Positions 63,485 to 64,000 of a stretch of DNA of 64,000 bases are shown here, in pieces (positions within the stretch are counted from its first letter, which is position 1; the number at the start of each line of letters is the position of its first letter). The notes under the pieces are model-generated. The model saw nothing but the letters and a program-made list of their open reading frames with translations. It searched no databases and was not told where the DNA came from. Source of the DNA: Undaria pinnatifida (lineage: Eukaryota > Sar > Phaeophyceae > Laminariales > Alariaceae). The stretch spans positions 17,359,976 to 17,423,975 of the forward strand of contig JABAKD010000025.1 of assembly GCA_012845835.1 (NCBI GenBank), written 5' to 3'. The position numbers were made by a program, and so were the translations under genes.

Positions 63485-63775
63485 ATTGTCAGCCGGTCGC
63501 CCCGGTGGTCTAGTGGTTACCCTCGAATACTATACTAGCGTTGGCCCTTGAGTTCGATTCCCACCGTGATGAGATTTGACTTTATTAGCAAAAATGCCAA
63601 AAGAAAAAAGGATCAACGGCTAAGAGCGCCTAGCAGCCTGGGTAGGTACGATTCGACGCGAGTCGAAGGGAGAAGAAGATGCTAACTTCTCCTCGCGATA
63701 AAAATGAAGGCACGTACCGTAGTGGGGAGGGGGGAGGAGGGCCCGCTATGTGACCCCGGATCTGAGTTGCTACTG
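63485..63775 (+). repeat. tRNA-derived SINE, copy 4 (best preserved)
   Basis: GGTCGCCCCGGTGGTCTAGT, GGTTACCC is a clear A-box region and GAGTTCGATTCCCACCG a clear B box, 55 bases apart. The body includes TCGCGATAAAAATGAAGGCA, and the tail is GTGACCCCGGATCTGAGTT. Internal RNA polymerase III promoter potential. Bases 63776-64000 hold nothing recognised. Confidence 0.78.
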
Positions 63776-64000
63776 GGAGGGAGCGCAAGAGTAGTGCGAG
63801 GAAAATCAAAGGGATGAAGAGAAAACAAAAGAGTTGCAAAGGTATATGATTACCGCACACAGCATCCCTACCCTTTTCCTTTTCTTTTCTTTTGTCCATT
63901 CTTCTCTACGCAAAAATTATAGGTCTATACAGATTACTCTTTTTTGGTGCAGTAGTACATCCTGAAAGAAGATACTAGATAGTGTCTGCGCCTATTTTTT

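Overview
The window is eukaryotic nuclear DNA. Two protein genes lie on the + strand, each split into a dozen or more short exons (roughly 80-200 bp) by GT-AG introns of several hundred to several thousand bases. Everything else is introns and intergenic DNA full of repeats. A many-intron alanyl-tRNA synthetase, a kinase of GPCR-kinase (GRK) architecture, Ty1/copia remnants and a tyrosine-recombinase fragment suit a large-genome stramenopile, with a brown alga my best guess. No organelle or rRNA sequence is present to fix the lineage, so that guess is weak.

Layout. 1-2614: copia retrotransposon (minus strand) with both LTRs but only RT/RNase H left inside. 2651-25300: the C-terminal 418 codons of cytosolic-type alanyl-tRNA synthetase in 12 exons; the catalytic half lies off the left edge. 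25301-31180: intergenic, starting with decayed copies of the last synthetase exon. 31181-62423: a 15-exon gene for an RGS-domain plus AGC-type kinase of about 571 residues. Its intron 4 (counting the start exon as 1; 38538-44105) holds a second copia remnant that keeps gag, protease and integrase but no RT. 62424-64000: repeats, including a tRNA-derived SINE.

Most interesting points. (1) At least nine of the 12 synthetase exons, plus one exon further upstream, have degenerate copies of themselves in the neighbouring introns, usually including the splice site and proximal intron, so the introns look as if they grew by exon-anchored tandem duplication. (2) A 2.9-kb unit carrying a spliced, Cys-rich gene-like segment and ending near a GC-rich hairpin sits in one intron of each gene, in opposite orientations and nearly identical, so it is probably a recent mobile element. 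(3) The kinase reads YRNLDTMN where an active kinase has (H/Y)RDLKxxN, so it lacks the catalytic Asp and may be a pseudokinase. (4) There are SINE, MITE-like and other dispersed repeat families and many satellite arrays.

The two genes have no evident functional link; they are simply neighbours in the same orientation. All coordinates come from reading the sequence by eye, so exon edges rest on splice sites, reading phase and recalled family conservation.
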